31,815 nucleotides of DNA from CAYTSA01 sp964440345 (lineage in GTDB: Bacteria > Desulfobacterota > Desulfovibrionia > Desulfovibrionales > Desulfovibrionaceae). The stretch spans positions 1-31,815 of the forward strand of contig CAYTSA010000040.1 in NCBI GenBank assembly GCA_964440345.1. Direction: 5' to 3'. Below the pieces are notes generated by a model. It ran no database searches. It was not told where the DNA came from and worked only from the letters and a program-made list of their open reading frames with translations. Of the stretch, positions 31,334 to 31,815 are shown piece by piece; the first letter of the stretch is position 1; each line of letters begins with the position of its first letter. The position numbers were made by a program, and so were the translations under genes.

Positions 31334-31815
31334 ATGAATAGGCTACAGAACATCGAGGAAAAAGTCCGCCCTCTTAAAGTGCAAGCGAAAACTTTTGCTC
31401 GAAGACGCACAATTCTGCACAAAGGCATCCAGCTTGCGGCCATGGGTTTTTTCCCGCTTTGTGAATCCCTCTACTTTGGTGTGTACTCAGGCGACACAAT
31501 CTTTCATTTATCCCACAATGCGCTTAACGTATGGGACGTTTTATTCATTGTCGTGCTGATTTCCCATGGTGCAGCCATTGTGTACTTATTACTGCTTTCT
31601 GGCGCTATAGACGTGGAAGACTACATCTTCCAGGTGGATGAGTTACAAGAAGAATTAGATAAAACCTCTGTTGTCAATACAGCATACGCCAAAGAGAACC
31701 AGAACTTTGTCATATACATTGACATCATTCAAAATATATCAAGCCGCGTCTCACAATTTCTTGCCAACCCTTCCTTTCTAAATGACTATACTCTTGATAG
31801 CTTGCTAGAAGATTT
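31334..31815 (+). CDS. Membrane protein of unknown function, 3' end outside window
   Basis: From an ATG at 31334 the frame stays open for 160 codons to the window edge. I do not recognise a family. The visible part starts with a basic helix (VKVQAKTFARRRTILHKG-like, residues about 14-31), then two probable membrane segments (about 32-50 and 68-92). A cytoplasmic acidic helix follows (VDELQEELDKT), then a region beginning NFVIYIDIIQNISSRV that might open a signalling or effector domain. The DNA is visibly richer in A/T than the neighbouring genes, which may mark acquired sequence. No good ribosome site is seen. The upstream 94 bp contain no obvious terminator for the transporter gene. Confidence 0.65.
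   Translation, partial: MNRLQNIEEKVRPLKVQAKTFARRRTILHKGIQLAAMGFFPLCESLYFGVYSGDTIFHLSHNALNVWDVLFIVVLISHGAAIVYLLLLSGAIDVEDYIFQVDELQEELDKTSVVNTAYAKENQNFVIYIDIIQNISSRVSQFLANPSFLNDYTLDSLLED

Overview
The window looks like a chromosome segment of a GC-rich, anaerobic, sulfate-reducer-type bacterium, most likely Desulfobacterota and probably Desulfovibrionales-like. This rests on a complete MvhADG-HdrABC hydrogenase/heterodisulfide reductase operon, a flavoredoxin-like flavin reductase, a DUF362 ferredoxin protein, many two-component and c-di-GMP proteins, and a PHP/UvrD helicase fusion. No 16S or other phylogenetic marker is present, so the placement is inference. I see no tRNA, rRNA, CRISPR array, transposase or phage gene.

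Layout. (1) 1-4344, minus strand: a four-gene signalling operon read right to left. It encodes a YfiR-like periplasmic protein, a hybrid histidine kinase with a CHASE8-like sensor, a receiver-Hpt protein and a receiver-GGDEF protein cut by the window edge. Together they have every step of a phosphorelay ending in c-di-GMP synthesis. (2) 4515-6393, plus strand: a DDAH-family amidinohydrolase, a CheY-like receiver and CheD, tightly packed. (3) 6404-8458: a metallophosphoesterase (minus), then 5-formyl-THF cyclo-ligase and PgeF/YfiH, translationally coupled. (4) 8548-10437: a PilZ protein, a ribbon-helix-helix-like protein and a zinc-ribbon-ParA ATPase, an overlapping operon with a good promoter. 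I regard it as the most novel-looking assembly. (5) 10447-15178, minus strand: a DHH phosphoesterase and a 1059-residue PHP/zinc-ribbon/UvrD fusion, with a 517-bp geneless gap carrying one copy of a dispersed repeat.

(6) 15249-18928: a DUF1134 protein, an RmlD-like reductase, a half-length TauE/SafE protein (minus), and a DUF362 ferredoxin overlapping a flavoredoxin-like gene. (7) 19235-22315: a histidine kinase with a degenerate ATP-binding domain, a sigma54-dependent NtrC-family regulator, and a thioredoxin-fold protein without CXXC, preceded by a sigma54-like promoter. (8) 22316-23106: a palindrome-rich geneless region with a terminator, the second repeat copy, an operator-like inverted repeat and a sigma70-type promoter. 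(9) 23107-29570: hdrA-hdrC-hdrB-mvhD-mvhG-mvhA, closed by a textbook terminator; then, separately, a hydrogenase maturation endopeptidase. (10) 30340 to the end: an EamA transporter and the start of an A/T-richer membrane protein that runs off the window.

How the genes work together. The MvhADG-HdrABC set should oxidise H2 in the cytoplasm and split the electrons by flavin-based bifurcation between ferredoxin and a disulfide-type acceptor. Its large subunit and HdrA both depart from the expected motifs. Two separate modules (regions 1 and 4) point to c-di-GMP control, and CheY/CheD suggests a link to chemotaxis. Functions are inferred from motifs read by eye; no database search was possible.
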